Shown here: piece by piece, positions 46,813 through 55,718 of the stretch
How positions within the stretch are numbered: position 1 is the stretch's first letter
Layout: every line of letters begins with the position of its first letter
Source of the DNA: Flavimobilis marinus
GTDB taxonomy: Bacteria > Actinomycetota > Actinomycetes > Actinomycetales > Cellulomonadaceae
DNA: 64,000 bases
Direction: 5' to 3'
Assembly: GCF_900113055.1 (NCBI RefSeq)
Contig: NZ_FONZ01000002.1
Coordinates: 310,001 to 374,000 of the forward strand
Position numbers and translations under genes: made by a program
Notes under the pieces: model-generated
Database searches by the model: none
What the model was told of the DNA's origin: nothing
Seen by the model: the letters and a program-made list of their open reading frames with translations, nothing else

Positions 46813-47894
46813 AACCTACCCAGGAGCTGCACGACGCCGGTCAGAGCCTCTGGCTCGACAACATCACGCGAGGGATGCTGGACGACGGAACCCTGAGCAG
46901 ATACCTCGACGAGCTCGCGGTCACCGGTCTGACGTCCAACCCGACGATCTTCGAGAAGGCCATCAGCGCCGGCTCGGACTACGACGCCCAGATCGCCGAG
47001 GTCAAGGCGACCGGCGCGTCCGACGAGGAGGTGTTCTTCGAGCTCGCGCTGGCGGACCTGCGCCGCGCGGCCGACCTGTTCGCCCCGGTCTTCGAGCGCA
47101 CCGACGGCGTCGACGGCTGGGTCTCCCTCGAGGTCTCTCCCCTGCTGGTGCACGACACCGAGGGCACCATCGCGCAGGCCACCGCGCTGCACGCCGCCGC
47201 GGACCGGCCCAACGTGTTCATCAAGATCCCCGGGACGCCCGCCGGGCTGCCCGCGATCGAGGAGTGCATCTTCGCCGGCATCCCGGTGAACGTGACGCTC
47301 CTGTTCTCGCCCGCGCAGTACCTCGCCGCCGCCGAGGCGTACCTGCGCGGCGTCGAGCGCCGCGTGCAGGCCGGGCTGAACCCGGTCGTCGCGTCGGTCG
47401 CCTCCGTGTTCGTCAGCCGTTGGGACACCGCCGTGGCCGAGAAGGTGCCCACGGAGCTGCGCGACCGCCTCGGCATCGCGCAGGCGGCGCTGGCCTACCG
47501 CGCCTACCGCGACCTGCTCGACTCCCCGCGCTGGGGCCGGCTGGCGAACGCCGGTGCCCGCGCCCAGCGCCTGCTGTGGGCCAGCACGTCGACCAAGAAT
47601 CCCGACGCGCCCGACGTCCTGTACATCAACGCGCTCGCGGCCCCCTTCACGGTGAGCACCATGCCGGAGGCCACGCTGCTCTCGTTCGCTGACCACGGAC
47701 AGCTCGGCGAGCTCATGGCGGCCGACGGCGGCGACGCCGAGGCTGTGCTCGAGGAGCTCGCCGGTGCCGGGGTGGACCACGTCGCGCTCGCGGAGGACCT
47801 GCAGCGCGAGGGCGCAGCGTCCTTCGAGGCGTCCTGGCACAGCCTGGTCAAGACGATCGCCGCCGTCGAGGCCGAGGTCACTGACGGCGCCTGA
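46809..47894 (+). CDS. tal: Transaldolase
   Basis: Pentose-phosphate enzyme moving a dihydroxyacetone unit between sugar phosphates; 361 residues, the actinobacterial type. TSNPTIFEKAI (about 43-53) and the Schiff-base lysine region NVFIKIPGTPAGLPAIEE (Lys about 139) are clear, and NVTLLFSPAQYLAAAEAYLRG follows. CTGGAGG lies ahead of the ATG, within the end of the DUF4349 gene. tal is normally with tkt and zwf in actinobacteria; here it stands apart from them. Confidence 0.95.
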   Translation: MKPTQELHDAGQSLWLDNITRGMLDDGTLSRYLDELAVTGLTSNPTIFEKAISAGSDYDAQIAEVKATGASDEEVFFELALADLRRAADLFAPVFERTDGVDGWVSLEVSPLLVHDTEGTIAQATALHAAADRPNVFIKIPGTPAGLPAIEECIFAGIPVNVTLLFSPAQYLAAAEAYLRGVERRVQAGLNPVVASVASVFVSRWDTAVAEKVPTELRDRLGIAQAALAYRAYRDLLDSPRWGRLANAGARAQRLLWASTSTKNPDAPDVLYINALAAPFTVSTMPEATLLSFADHGQLGELMAADGGDAEAVLEELAGAGVDHVALAEDLQREGAASFEASWHSLVKTIAAVEAEVTDGA

Positions 47895-47905
47895 GGACGA
47901 CTGAG

Positions 47906-47939
47906 CACGAGGCCCGCCGGGGAACCGGCGGGCCTCGTG
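47906..47939. terminator. Strong bidirectional hairpin terminator
   Basis: Perfect 15-base stem CACGAGGCCCGCCGG / CCGGCGGGCCTCGTG with a GGAA loop, between the convergent tal and oxidoreductase genes. Confidence 0.85.
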
Positions 47940-47945
47940 TCTGCA

Positions 47946-48887
47946 CTAGTCGGTGAAGCTGGTCAGCACGATCTTGCCGCCGGCGTGGCCGGTCATGCTC
48001 TCCTCGAACGCTGCGGCCGCCTCCTGCATGGGCCGGGTCGAGACGACGTGCACGGTCAGCTTGCCGTCCTCGACCAGGGCGTCGAGGCGCTCGAGCTCCT
48101 TGCCGTCGGGGCGGACCCAGATGTACCGCCCGCCGTGCTCGACCGCGCCGGCGTCCGCGATCGACGCGTGTCGACCGGAGTCCTTGAGCACCGCGAGGGT
48201 CTGCTCGAGCGCACCGCCGTAGAAGTCCGCGACAGCGTCCACGCCCTCGGGCGCCAGTGCGCGCACCGCCTCGACGAGCCCGTCGCCGTAGGTCAGTGGC
48301 TCCGCCCCGAGCGAGGCGAGGAGCTCGTGGTTCTTCGCCGATGCCGTCGCGAGCACCCGGACGCCGCGCGCGGTGGCGATCTGGATCGCAGCCTGGCCGA
48401 CGCCGCCGGCGCCGTTGTGGATCAGGAGCGTGTGACCGTCGCTCAGGTCGAGCGCGTCGAGGGTGCGCAGGGCGGTCCCGCCCGTGAGCGGCAGCGCGGC
48501 GGCCTCCTCGAAGGTGAGCGCCTGCGGCTTGTGGGCGACCGCGCCGACGGGCAGCGTCATGTACTCGGCGAACGACCCGATGCCGACAGTGTCGCGCCGA
48601 CCGTAGGCGTGCACCTCGTCGCCGACGGCGAACTCGGGGGTGTCGAACCCGACGGCGTCGACGACGCCCGCGACGTCCCACCCGGGGACGGCCGGGAAGG
48701 TGGTGTCAAGGATCGGGTCGAGGTAGCCGGCCATGACCTTCCAGTCGACCGGATTCACAGCCGCGGCCTTGACCTTGATCCGCACGGTGCCGGGACCGAC
48801 CTTCGGCAACGGCAGCTCGAGCTGCTCGAGCTTCTCCACTCCCCCGTAGCTCCGGTACGCCATGGCCTTCATCGTGGGCTCGCTCAT
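47946..48887 (-). CDS. NADP-dependent quinone oxidoreductase-like MDR protein
   Basis: Medium-chain dehydrogenase/reductase without the structural zinc; 313 residues. N-terminal GroES-like domain with VNPVDWKVMAGYL and VPGWDVAGVV; cofactor domain with HNGAGGVGQAAIQIATARGVRVLAT (about 148-172). This fits the quinone oxidoreductase / enoyl reductase branch using NADPH. Its ATG overlaps the kinase-like gene's stop by four bases. Confidence 0.88.
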   Translation of the reverse strand: MSEPTMKAMAYRSYGGVEKLEQLELPLPKVGPGTVRIKVKAAAVNPVDWKVMAGYLDPILDTTFPAVPGWDVAGVVDAVGFDTPEFAVGDEVHAYGRRDTVGIGSFAEYMTLPVGAVAHKPQALTFEEAAALPLTGGTALRTLDALDLSDGHTLLIHNGAGGVGQAAIQIATARGVRVLATASAKNHELLASLGAEPLTYGDGLVEAVRALAPEGVDAVADFYGGALEQTLAVLKDSGRHASIADAGAVEHGGRYIWVRPDGKELERLDALVEDGKLTVHVVSTRPMQEAAAAFEESMTGHAGGKIVLTSFTD

Positions 48888-49588
48888 CGTGGTTCCTGCT
48901 CTCGCTCGACCGACTGTTCTTCGTGCCCTGCGACAACAGCGTGGCGTGCAGGATTATTCGCGCACACCACGAGGTCCGCGCGGTCGCGGGTCGCGGCAAT
49001 GAGGTCCGCGTTGCGCTGGTCGCTGCCGAGAGCGTGCGCGCGGGCGCTCGCGGCATCGCGCCCGAACCGCTGGTGGCGGGTCACGAGCCGCGCGAGGCGG
49101 TCGGCGTTGTCCAGGTCGACGTACCAGCACTCGGCGAGCAGACCGCGGACCTGAGCCCAGGGGCCGTCGTCGTGCAGGAGGTAGTTCCCCTCGACGACGA
49201 CGAGCGGCACGGTCTGCGGCACGGGGATCGAGCCGGCCAAGGGTTCCTCGAGCGCGCGGTCGAACGCGGGCGCGTAGACGACGGGCTCGTTCACTGCAGC
49301 CAGGCGGTGCAGCAGGGAGACGAAGCCGCCGACGTCGAACGTGTCGACGGCACCCTTGCGCTCGCGCCGGCCGAGGCGCGCGAGCTCGGCTTCCGCCAGG
49401 TGAAAGCCGTCCATGGGGACGACGACGGCATCCTCGCCGAGCGCGTTCCCGAGCGCCGCTGCGAGGGTCGACTTCCCCGCACCGGGCGGGCCCGCGATAC
49501 CGAGCAAGCGACGTTCGCCCGTGGCTGCGAGGACGCGCGCTCGGTCGACCAGCTCAGGCAGGCCGCCCGCGACGGGGTGGGCGTTCAC
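48884..49588 (-). CDS. P-loop nucleoside/pantothenate kinase-like protein
   Basis: A 234-residue uridine-kinase-superfamily protein. Walker A GPPGAGKST (about 35-43), the acceptor-binding MDGFHLAEAEL (D about 60), TFDVGGFVSLLHRL and VVVEGNYLLHDDGPW, as in the YggC/fructose-transport kinase-like group. The phosphate acceptor is unknown. Its GTG overlaps the stop of the peptidase-like gene by four bases. Confidence 0.85.
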   Translation of the reverse strand: MNAHPVAGGLPELVDRARVLAATGERRLLGIAGPPGAGKSTLAAALGNALGEDAVVVPMDGFHLAEAELARLGRRERKGAVDTFDVGGFVSLLHRLAAVNEPVVYAPAFDRALEEPLAGSIPVPQTVPLVVVEGNYLLHDDGPWAQVRGLLAECWYVDLDNADRLARLVTRHQRFGRDAASARAHALGSDQRNADLIAATRDRADLVVCANNPARHAVVAGHEEQSVEREQEPR

Positions 49589-50292
49589 GACACGTGCCGG
49601 CGGACCGCAGCCGATCCGTCCTGCGCCTCCACCACCCAGATCGCGCCGCTGCCGTGGCGGGTCCAGGTCCCGTCCTCCTCGACGAGCAGGGAGGTGTCTT
49701 CGTCGATGCCCAGCAGGGTCGGCGCGACGCCGTCCTGGGCGAGCGCGATCAGGTTCCCGAGCGTGCCCGCCTGCGCGACGTGCACCTCGACCGGGTGCGG
49801 GAAGAGGCCGATCCCGTCGGCGATCTGGATCTCGTCGAGCCCTTCGGACCACTCCTCGGGGCAGACGTCCACCCCGCGCCAGCGGGACCCGCCGAGGAGC
49901 GCCTGTCGGGGCGCGATCATCGCGCCGGCCGAGAAACCGAGGTACGCGCCGCCGTCGTGCACGAGCTGGCGGAGGGCATCGAAGGCGGGGGCGAGCGACG
50001 CGTAGTACCCGGGCGTCGGTCCGCCGGCGACGACGACCGCGTCCACCGAGGCAAAGGCCCCGGGTTGGATCAGGGTCTGTGGGCCCGCGGTCACCAGGAC
50101 CACCTCGTGGTCCACCTCCGAGAGCAGCGCGACGTACTGCGGCAGGAACGCCCCGGCGCTGCCGTCGACGTCGAACAGCACGTACGCCACCCGGGCGCGA
50201 CGGTCACGGCGCTCGAGCGAGGCCAGGAAGGGAGCGACGACGGCGCGGTCGGCCACGGTGTCGGGCCCTCCGCCCACGAGAACGACAGTCAT
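49585..50292 (-). CDS. Peptidase S51 / type 1 glutamine amidotransferase-like protein
   Basis: A 235-residue class I glutaminase-fold protein. The nucleophile elbow is GFSAGAM (Ser about 122), as in peptidase E and cyanophycinase, where Ser replaces Cys. VVAGGPTPGYY and QIADGIGLFPHPVEVH are also typical. Aspartyl dipeptidase activity is possible. It is the first gene of a coupled trio with the P-loop kinase and the quinone oxidoreductase. Confidence 0.83.
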   Translation of the reverse strand: MTVVLVGGGPDTVADRAVVAPFLASLERRDRRARVAYVLFDVDGSAGAFLPQYVALLSEVDHEVVLVTAGPQTLIQPGAFASVDAVVVAGGPTPGYYASLAPAFDALRQLVHDGGAYLGFSAGAMIAPRQALLGGSRWRGVDVCPEEWSEGLDEIQIADGIGLFPHPVEVHVAQAGTLGNLIALAQDGVAPTLLGIDEDTSLLVEEDGTWTRHGSGAIWVVEAQDGSAAVRRHVS

Positions 50293-50355
50293 ACGGGTCA
50301 CGCTAGCGGACGGCGTACGCAAGACTGAGGGCTCGAACAGTAGGGGGTCATCCAG

Positions 50356-51066
50356 ATGCATGCTCTGCGCCCCGGTGCGCGGCGTCTCGCCGCGTTCCTC
50401 GCCCCTCTGCTCGTCCTCGTCGGGTTCATCGGTGCCGTCGTCGGCGTCGTCGCTAGCGTCTCGGCGGCGAAGGAGCGCGACGGGGCGATCAGCGTGCCGG
50501 TGCACCTGAATGCCTCGGACGGCCTCGGCGCCGAGCTCGAGCTCACGGTGGGCGACGGCCACGGCTCGCCCTATCCGGGCGTGACGGTCAGTGGCATCCG
50601 CACAGGTGGACTGCCGCACCGTGACCACCGCACCTCGCCGCTCGGGGTGGTCACGCTCCACACGACCGGCGCAAGTGACCTGGAGCAGGTGATGTCCCGC
50701 GGTGATGTCCTGCTCCGGGGACTCTCGCTGTTCGTCGCCGCGCTGGCGTTGCTTCCCGTGCTCCGCGCCCTCGTGGACCAGCGCTCGTTCCGCGTCGCGC
50801 ACGCGCATCGGCTCTGGATCGTCGCGGCGTGTGTGATCACGGGCGGGTATGTCGCCCCGCTGCTGCCGTGGTGGGCGAGCGCGTCCGTGCTCGGCAAGCT
50901 CCACGACGCGTACGGCATGAGCGCGCGGCCGATCCATCACCTGCAGGTCTGGGTGATCGCGGCGCTCGTCGTGGTGGTCGGGGAGGTGGTGCGCGCGAGT
51001 GTTTCCCCCGCGGATGTTCGGCCCGAGGACCTCGGAGATTCCGGCTCGGGGCACGCTATCCCTTAG
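50356..51066 (+). CDS. Hypothetical membrane protein with four helices
   Basis: A 236-residue protein: helix at about 13-35, an external region of about 80 residues containing two or three conserved-looking Gly/His turns (SPYPGVTVSGIRTGGLPHRDHR), then helices at about 120-138, 152-172 and 196-215. The arrangement resembles DUF2975 proteins, often co-encoded with a small HTH gene, but none is seen here. Its end overlaps the amine-oxidase-like gene's end by 4 bases. Confidence 0.65.
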   Translation: MHALRPGARRLAAFLAPLLVLVGFIGAVVGVVASVSAAKERDGAISVPVHLNASDGLGAELELTVGDGHGSPYPGVTVSGIRTGGLPHRDHRTSPLGVVTLHTTGASDLEQVMSRGDVLLRGLSLFVAALALLPVLRALVDQRSFRVAHAHRLWIVAACVITGGYVAPLLPWWASASVLGKLHDAYGMSARPIHHLQVWVIAALVVVVGEVVRASVSPADVRPEDLGDSGSGHAIP

Positions 51067-52316
51067 GCCAGAAGGTCGCCGACGACACGGCCTGCGCGGT
51101 CACCCGAGACGAGGGCGCCCTGGATCGAACCGCTCCCCTGGTGGTCCCCCGTGACCAGCACCCGGTCGCCCGTCCACCGCGGCTCGCGCTCCACGAAGGG
51201 CGGTAGTTGGGCGGGGAGCGTGTGCGGGACGACGTGGTGGACGAGCAGCTCCCAGCGCTGCGTGGACGTCTGGTAGATCCGCTCGAGGTCGCGCCGGACC
51301 GCGGCTTCGTCCGCGCGCCCGTCGGGGCGGTCGAGCAGGGTGGTCGCCTCGACGAGGTGCTCTCCCGCCGGGGCGTACGAGGGCGCGGCGTTGGAGACGA
51401 CGGCGGTGTGCCAGATCGGCCCCGCGGGCCCGCCGCCCGGACGGGAGGCGTCGAGTATCAGGTACGGGTGCTGCTGCGGCTGCTCCGGCGTCCGGAACCA
51501 CCAGGTGGTCAGGCCGCGGGTGGCGGGTGTGGGCAGGGGCGTGAGCGCGCCGACGACCTGCGGCCCGACGGCCACGACGGCGGCGCGGGCGCGGATCGCG
51601 CCGTCGTCGGTGTCGACCTGGACACCGTCGGAGATCTCGCGGATCCCCCGCGCCGCGACCCTGAGGCGCACGGGCTGATCGAGCCACGCGGCCATCTGCT
51701 CGGGCAACGCCTGCATGCCCGCGCGGGGCAGGCCGGGAACGCCGAGAGCGAAGAAGCGCATCAGGTACCGCACGAAGTTCGCGGAGCTGCCGCCGGTGCT
51801 GTCCGCGAGTACGCCGGCCAGAAAGGTGTCGAGGACGTCGCGCCGCAGCCGACCGGTCAGCCCGGCCTCGTCGAAGGCGACGGCGAGCGTCTGATCCTGC
51901 TCGGCCCGGCGCACGAGGGACGGGCGCAGCAGCGCCGGGCCGAGCCACCGCGCGAGCGCGAGGACGTCCGACGCCGGCAGGTGCTCGCTCCGGAGAGTCT
52001 CGAGGGCAAGCTGGGGATGGCGCAGCGGGCGAGCGAGCGTGCTGGTTGTCTGGCCGCTGCGGACCACCACGCCCACGCCGAACCGCTGGAGCCCGAGCCC
52101 GGGTACGTCGATCCAGTCGTGGACGGCGGGGTACGCGGGGTTCAGCACCTGGAAGCCGCGGTCGCACAGGAACCCGTCGACCTGGTCGGTCCGCACGCGC
52201 CCGCCCACGGAGTCCTCCGCCTCGAGCACGATCACGCGGAGGCCGCTGCGCTCAGCCCGCCGGGCGCACTGCAGGCCCGCGAGACCTGCGCCGATGACGA
52301 TGATGTCGGTGTCCAT
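51063..52316 (-). CDS. FAD/NAD(P)-dependent amine-oxidase-like flavoprotein
   Basis: A 417-residue flavoprotein of the protoporphyrinogen oxidase/phytoene desaturase-like group. N-terminal IIVIGAGLAGLQCARRAERSG is the dinucleotide fold; VGGRVRTDQVDGFLCDRGFQVLNPAYP is the typical R-x-x-T-x3-D-G-F-x-x-D-x-G motif. The C-terminal RVLVTGDHQGSGSIQGALVSGDRAG is the FAD-binding end. The substrate is unknown; single copies like this are common in actinobacteria. Confidence 0.85.
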   Translation of the reverse strand: MDTDIIVIGAGLAGLQCARRAERSGLRVIVLEAEDSVGGRVRTDQVDGFLCDRGFQVLNPAYPAVHDWIDVPGLGLQRFGVGVVVRSGQTTSTLARPLRHPQLALETLRSEHLPASDVLALARWLGPALLRPSLVRRAEQDQTLAVAFDEAGLTGRLRRDVLDTFLAGVLADSTGGSSANFVRYLMRFFALGVPGLPRAGMQALPEQMAAWLDQPVRLRVAARGIREISDGVQVDTDDGAIRARAAVVAVGPQVVGALTPLPTPATRGLTTWWFRTPEQPQQHPYLILDASRPGGGPAGPIWHTAVVSNAAPSYAPAGEHLVEATTLLDRPDGRADEAAVRRDLERIYQTSTQRWELLVHHVVPHTLPAQLPPFVEREPRWTGDRVLVTGDHQGSGSIQGALVSGDRAGRVVGDLLA

Positions 52317-52447
52317 GGGGCTCCGTCCGGTTGCGTGCCAGTCTCGCTCCGGCGCTGCGACCGGGCAACACCTGCCGCGCCGGGAATCGTCGCCCTGGCG
52401 CGCACGGTCTTCCAACGTCAGCCACCTCGACGTCGAGGTCGACCCGA

Positions 52448-52738
52448 ATGGGCCCGGCTATGCGCGCAACCTGGAACGGCACAGTCATCGCCGAGAGCGA
52501 CCACACGGTGGTGGTCGAGGGCAACCACTACTTCCCGAAGGAATCGGTGAGCTGGGAGCTGCTCGAGCCTTCGGCCACGCGCACCACGTGCCCGTGGAAG
52601 GGACAGGCGCACTACTGGTCCGTCAAGGACGCAGGCGACTCCGGGCAGGACGTGGCCTGGTCCTACCCGGAGCCGTCCGCCGCAGCGAAGCAGATCACCG
52701 AGCACGTCGCGTTCTGGCGCGGCGTTCAGGTGGTGTGA
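52448..52738 (+). CDS. DUF427 protein
   Basis: A 96-residue protein with the family core MRATWNGTVIAESDHTVVVEGNHYFP, TTCPWKGQAHYWSV and DVAWSYPEPS. DUF427 proteins form small beta-barrels; function unknown. ATG 52448 is preceded by GAGG at good spacing; the family core itself starts at the next ATG (52460). It converges on the aldo/keto reductase across a shared hairpin. Confidence 0.88.
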   Translation: MGPAMRATWNGTVIAESDHTVVVEGNHYFPKESVSWELLEPSATRTTCPWKGQAHYWSVKDAGDSGQDVAWSYPEPSAAAKQITEHVAFWRGVQVV

Positions 52739-52740
52739 CG

Positions 52741-52775
52741 CCGTGCCTCAGGGCACGAGGTGACCTGAGGCACGG
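52741..52775. terminator. Hairpin shared by convergent genes
   Basis: Perfect 12-base stem CCGTGCCTCAGG / CCTGAGGCACGG with an 11-base loop, immediately after DUF427; the minus-strand arm contains the end of the aldo/keto reductase coding region. Confidence 0.65.
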
Positions 52776-53683
52776 AAGAGCTCGTACCACTCCGCTCGCG
52801 AGAGCGGGATCTCCGAGCCCTGGGCCGCACCTGCCACGCGCTCGGGCGTCGTCGTGCCCAGCACCACCTGCATCTGCGCGGGGTGACGAGTGATCCAGGC
52901 CGTCGCGATCGCGATCGGCGGCACGTCGTACTTCGCTGCGAGGCGGTCGACGACGGCGTTCAGCTCGGGATAGTCGGACGAGCCGAGGAACACTCCCGTG
53001 AAGAAGCCCGCCTGGAAGGGCGACCACGCCTGGATGGTGATGTCGTGCAGACGGCAGTAGTCGACGATCCCGCCGCCGTCGAGGGTCACCGACTGCCGCT
53101 CGGCGAGCATGTTCGCGGCCACGCCCTGGGCGATGATCGGCTGGTGGGTGATCGAGAGCTGGAGCTGGTTGGCCACGATGGGCTGGCGCACGTGCTTGCG
53201 CAGGAGGTCGATCTGGCGTGGCGTGTGGTTCGAGACGCCGAACGACCGCACCTTGCCGGATGCCTCGAGCTCGTCGAAGGCGCGGGCGACCTCGCCCGGC
53301 TCCACCAGGGCGTCGGGACGGTGCAGGAGCAGGATGTCGATGCGGTCGGTCTGCAGCGCGGCGAGCGAACCCTCGACCGACTCGATGATGTGCTCGTAGG
53401 AGAAGTCGAAGTACGGTCCCTCGCGCACGATCCCCGTCTTCGTCTGGATCGTGAGCTCGTCGCGCTCGGACGGGGTGAGCTGCATCGCCTCGGCGAAGCG
53501 ACGCTCACAGCCGTGGAGGTCGTCACCGTACACATCGGCATGGTCGAGGAAGTCGATGCCGGCGTCGCGAGCCGTGCGCATCAGCTCGCGGACCTCGTCG
53601 TCGGACTTGTTGCTGATACGCATCAAACCGAGCACGACGTTCGGGGCGACGATCTCGGTGCCAGGCATGGTGAAGGTCTTCAC
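52748..53683 (-). CDS. Aldo/keto reductase (YdhF-like)
   Basis: NADPH-dependent (beta/alpha)8-barrel oxidoreductase, 311 residues, GTG start with GAGAGGA ahead. The catalytic tetrad region includes DFLDHADVYG (Asp, Tyr), the Lys in TIQTKTGI and the His in DILLLHRPDAL; VRSFGVSNHTPRQIDLL and the C-terminal VVLGTTTPERV are family motifs. The substrate is unknown. Confidence 0.9.
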   Translation of the reverse strand: MKTFTMPGTEIVAPNVVLGLMRISNKSDDEVRELMRTARDAGIDFLDHADVYGDDLHGCERRFAEAMQLTPSERDELTIQTKTGIVREGPYFDFSYEHIIESVEGSLAALQTDRIDILLLHRPDALVEPGEVARAFDELEASGKVRSFGVSNHTPRQIDLLRKHVRQPIVANQLQLSITHQPIIAQGVAANMLAERQSVTLDGGGIVDYCRLHDITIQAWSPFQAGFFTGVFLGSSDYPELNAVVDRLAAKYDVPPIAIATAWITRHPAQMQVVLGTTTPERVAGAAQGSEIPLSRAEWYELFRASGHLVP

Positions 53684-53893
53684 AGCAGGGGTCCTCTCGA
53701 CGGTTCGGCTGGTGCCACCTCCACGATCGCGCTTCAGCGCCCGCCGTGCACGCCCATCAGAAGGATCAGGCCCAGGACTCCTGTGTGGTAGGCGCCCAGG
53801 TTCACTCGGAGTTCGGCTCACGTGACGAGCAATCCGTGCCGACAAGAACGAGAACGGCGAAGCCGCCCACCGCTGCAGAGACGGAACGATGAG

Positions 53894-55165
53894 ATGCACT
53901 CCCTCAAGAGGACCGCCCTCACGCTGGTCACCGCTGTCATCTGCTTGACCGGGCTGACCCCGCCGCCCGCCAGCAACGCGCTCGAACCTTCGGGAGGCAT
54001 TCCGACCCTGAGCGTCGCGGGCTCACCGGAATACGTACGTGACATCGCGCCCGGCGGATTGCTTCTCGCGAGGTACACCGGTGTCTACCCCGACGGGCCC
54101 GCCGACGTCATCTTCACCGTCCATCGTGCGGGCATCGACACGGCAGGGCTGGCGCCGGTCGCGACGCGCGTCGTCCCGACCGTCGTCAGGCGTGGTGAAG
54201 CATCGGCCTCCGTCAACCTCTATGCGATGACTGGATCGACCGGCAGGTACCAGGTCAGTGCACTGATGAATGGCACTGGCGTGGTGAACAAGGAACTCAC
54301 CATCATTCGGTCCCCGGCCACGATCGTTCGCATCAACGAGAGAGCCAACGCCGACGTCCATCCCTTTGATGGTCGCTACGCTTCTTACGCCGCATCGTCC
54401 CGAACCATGAACTACGAGACCTTCGAAGTCGCTCCTGCACTTGGTCAGCGTGTCACACTCATGCGAAAGAGCGGCAAGCGTTGGATCGCTTCCGGTACCC
54501 CTGTCCGGCTCGGCAGCGACGGAGGCGCTCAGATCGTCAAGATGCGTCTCCCCCGGTCGGCGGGCCTGCAGCGGTTCCGGCTCCGCGTGGACGCCTCGTC
54601 GGGGAGCAAGGCGGCGAACTCCGCGACCCTCGAGATCAATCTGTCAGATACCAAGAAGCACGCCGCTCAGATCAGACGTGCACGCAAGTACATAGCAAAG
54701 TACTGTCCCAAGACTCCTGTATATGTCGTGCGCGACGAGGCGCACACGAGTGGTGCAGGCTCGCAGATCGGGTTCAGCCGCACCGATGGCAAAATCGTCC
54801 GCTTCTACCAGGATGCCATCCTGCTGTCACCGTCCACGTCTGCGCGGACTGTACGTGCTGCCGCGCTCCACGGCTGCGCGACCATCATCAGCACAAAACT
54901 CGAGATGGCCCCGCTGAGCGCTCAGCGCGCGCACGATCGCAACATCGCCAAGATATTCAAGGCCGGCAAGGGCGATCGGCGGTCAGTGAGCTGGCGCAGT
55001 TGGCAGAGGTTCGAGGCGTGCCTCGTCTACTCCATCTCCAAAGATCGCCAAGAGCTGCAGGACACACGATGCTCCCGATCCCGCATCGCATACGTGAGGA
55101 AATACCTCAAGACCTACACGAAGACAGCCGCTCAGCGCGATCCCTACTTCCATTGGACTTCGTAG
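53894..55165 (+). CDS. Secreted protein of unknown function
   Basis: A 423-residue exported protein: signal peptide (residues 1-29, cleavage near A-S-N-A), a Pro/Gly-containing N-terminal half with beta-strand character and a basic C-terminal half (about 250-423) with four cysteines that could form two disulfides (YCPKTPV, LHGCATI, EACLVYS, DTRCSRS). Recurring V-T-L-M-R-K-S-G-K-R-W suggests an SH3- or Ig-like fold. Codon use is less GC-rich than in the genes upstream. It lies just outside the tRNA-Val attachment site. No family is recognised. Confidence 0.65.
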   Translation: MHSLKRTALTLVTAVICLTGLTPPPASNALEPSGGIPTLSVAGSPEYVRDIAPGGLLLARYTGVYPDGPADVIFTVHRAGIDTAGLAPVATRVVPTVVRRGEASASVNLYAMTGSTGRYQVSALMNGTGVVNKELTIIRSPATIVRINERANADVHPFDGRYASYAASSRTMNYETFEVAPALGQRVTLMRKSGKRWIASGTPVRLGSDGGAQIVKMRLPRSAGLQRFRLRVDASSGSKAANSATLEINLSDTKKHAAQIRRARKYIAKYCPKTPVYVVRDEAHTSGAGSQIGFSRTDGKIVRFYQDAILLSPSTSARTVRAAALHGCATIISTKLEMAPLSAQRAHDRNIAKIFKAGKGDRRSVSWRSWQRFEACLVYSISKDRQELQDTRCSRSRIAYVRKYLKTYTKTAAQRDPYFHWTS

Positions 55166-55437
55166 CATCCTCGGCCGAGCCATCGTCGCGCGCACGACAC
55201 CGGGGTGCCCACGGCGCGCAGCCGCCCAGAGGCGCGCCGCGTCCGCTCAAGCAGACGCGAACCTCGTCTGTTGGATTAAAGGTCCCCCAGGCCAGAGACG
55301 CCGCCAGCGTCGTCGGGTGCGCGCCAGACCAGCGCGTGCAACGACCGAGCCGTCCCGGGCCGGCTTCCTCCACCTGGCCACGGCGCTCCACTGCTTCTCG
55401 CGTCGGCGGTCGCATGGCCTATGACCTGGGCAAATGC
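55166..55437. other. Non-coding stretch left of the attachment site
   Basis: No supported gene. Overlapping short frames here lack ribosome sites and typical codon use. A short palindrome CTCGGCCGAG just after the secreted-protein stop could be part of a weak terminator. This would be the region originally downstream of the tRNA-Val gene. Confidence 0.5.
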
Positions 55438-55482
55438 TGGTGGGCGATACTGGGTTCGAACCAGTGACCTCTTCGGTGTGAA
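55438..55482 (-). other. Attachment site: 3' part of tRNA-Val(CAC)
   Basis: Read on the minus strand, this 45-base stretch is the 3' part of a tRNA: TTCACAC anticodon loop (anticodon CAC, valine), CGAAG half-stem, AGGTC variable loop, T arm ACTGG-TTCGAAC-CCAGT, acceptor half ATCGCCC, A, then CCA. The 5' half (which would begin GGGCGAT) is absent; other sequence replaces it. This is the usual mark of an att site left by an element that integrated at a tRNA 3' end. Because the copy is on the minus strand, the element should lie to its right. Confidence 0.85.
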
Positions 55483-55718
55483 AACGGACAGAGGGGTCCG
55501 TCAATGTCTGAGCGGACACGTATGCGCTGGTCAGAGGCTTCCAGGTGAAGCGGCGGACGTCCCTGGATCGCTCGACTCCGCATCAAGTTGGGTCAGAAAT
55601 GGGGTCAGCGCCGATGACGTTCGAACAGATGACCGCCCACGGTGTCGGCGATTCGATCCATGTGTGTCTTCTCTCAAACACCGGAGTCAACCGCTGGCCG
55701 CGCGAGCCGATCACCGAT
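55483..55718. other. Non-coding start of the island
   Basis: No supported gene in 236 bases. A short inverted repeat CGGAC / GTCCG lies directly next to the tRNA fragment (55485-55500) and might be an integrase arm site. Confidence 0.4.

Noticed and set aside
55438-55514. An intact tRNA-Val gene
   Set aside because: The 5' acceptor strand GGGCGAT and the D arm are absent at the needed distance.
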